A stretch of 6,758 bases of DNA, from assembly GCA_018400335.1 (NCBI GenBank), contig JAGYMT010000100.1:1-6758 (forward strand). The letters run 5' to 3'. The notes beneath the pieces were generated by a model that was not told the origin of the DNA, searched no databases, and saw nothing but the letters and a program-made list of their open reading frames with translations. This document shows, piece after piece, positions 6,661 through 6,758 of the stretch (position 1 is the first letter of the stretch; each line of letters starts with the position of its first letter). The DNA comes from Kiritimatiellia bacterium (lineage in GTDB: Bacteria > Verrucomicrobiota > Kiritimatiellia > JAAZAB01). A program made the position numbers and the translations under genes.

Positions 6661-6758
6661 GATCGTTTAACGCGCATCGAACCGTTTTCTTGTTTTTTAT
6701 GGCGGTAACGCACAGATAAGGCACTAGCCAGCTTCGCTGAAAGTGTTCTGTGTTCAGC

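Noticed and set aside
4973..6670. 565-residue plus-strand open frame opposite the sulfatase
   Set aside because: Long antisense frames are common opposite high-GC3 genes. This one runs through the intergenic repeat and has no family motif, whereas the minus-strand sulfatase has CMPAR and the metal ligands.
6324..6713. 129-residue minus-strand open frame upstream of the sulfatase
   Set aside because: It is a translation of the palindromic repeat plus an out-of-frame piece of the sulfatase gene, with low-complexity Arg/Ala-rich composition.
6736..6758. Inverted repeat GCTGAA...TTCAGC as a regulator operator at the right edge
   Set aside because: Only 6 bp of the 11-bp half-sites match, the window ends there, and no promoter elements could be placed next to it.

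Overview
The window looks like bacterial chromosome of moderately high GC from a polysaccharide-degrading organism. The pairing of a formylglycine-type sulfatase with a GH2 beta-mannosidase and a sialate O-acetylesterase-like protein recalls the PVC group (Kiritimatiellota, Lentisphaerota, Planctomycetota). That placement is inferred from gene content and general protein character, not from a marker gene. Bacteroidota cannot be strictly excluded, but no SusC/SusD genes are visible.

Layout: at the left end a complete tRNA-Gly (anticodon CCC, CCA encoded) lies on the plus strand. A small GIY-YIG nuclease-domain gene follows 21 bases later on the same strand. The rest of the window is read from the minus strand, converging on it. 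In transcription order (right to left) it holds a sulfatase (start chosen at 6508), a GH2 beta-mannosidase (start 4996), an SGNH-type sialate O-acetylesterase-like enzyme (start 2458), and possibly a 64-residue protein of unknown function whose GTG start overlaps the esterase stop. All three enzymes have good Shine-Dalgarno sequences. Spacing is 18 bases between sulfatase and mannosidase and 84 bases between mannosidase and esterase, so they probably form one transcription unit. Upstream of the sulfatase is a roughly 130-base palindromic, GC-rich repeat made of TGCCTGC/GCAGGCA units ending in a perfect 9-bp hairpin. It looks like a dispersed intergenic (REP- or MITE-like) element.

Working model (inference): the three enzymes strip sulfate, O-acetyl and terminal beta-mannosyl groups from one imported oligosaccharide. 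None has a recognisable signal peptide, so the work would take place in the cytoplasm. No transporter, regulator or sulfatase-maturase gene is in the window. I did not find a clearly novel multi-gene system. The points most worth a second look are the possible coupled small gene, the palindromic repeat abutting the sulfatase leader, and the tRNA/GIY-YIG tandem.
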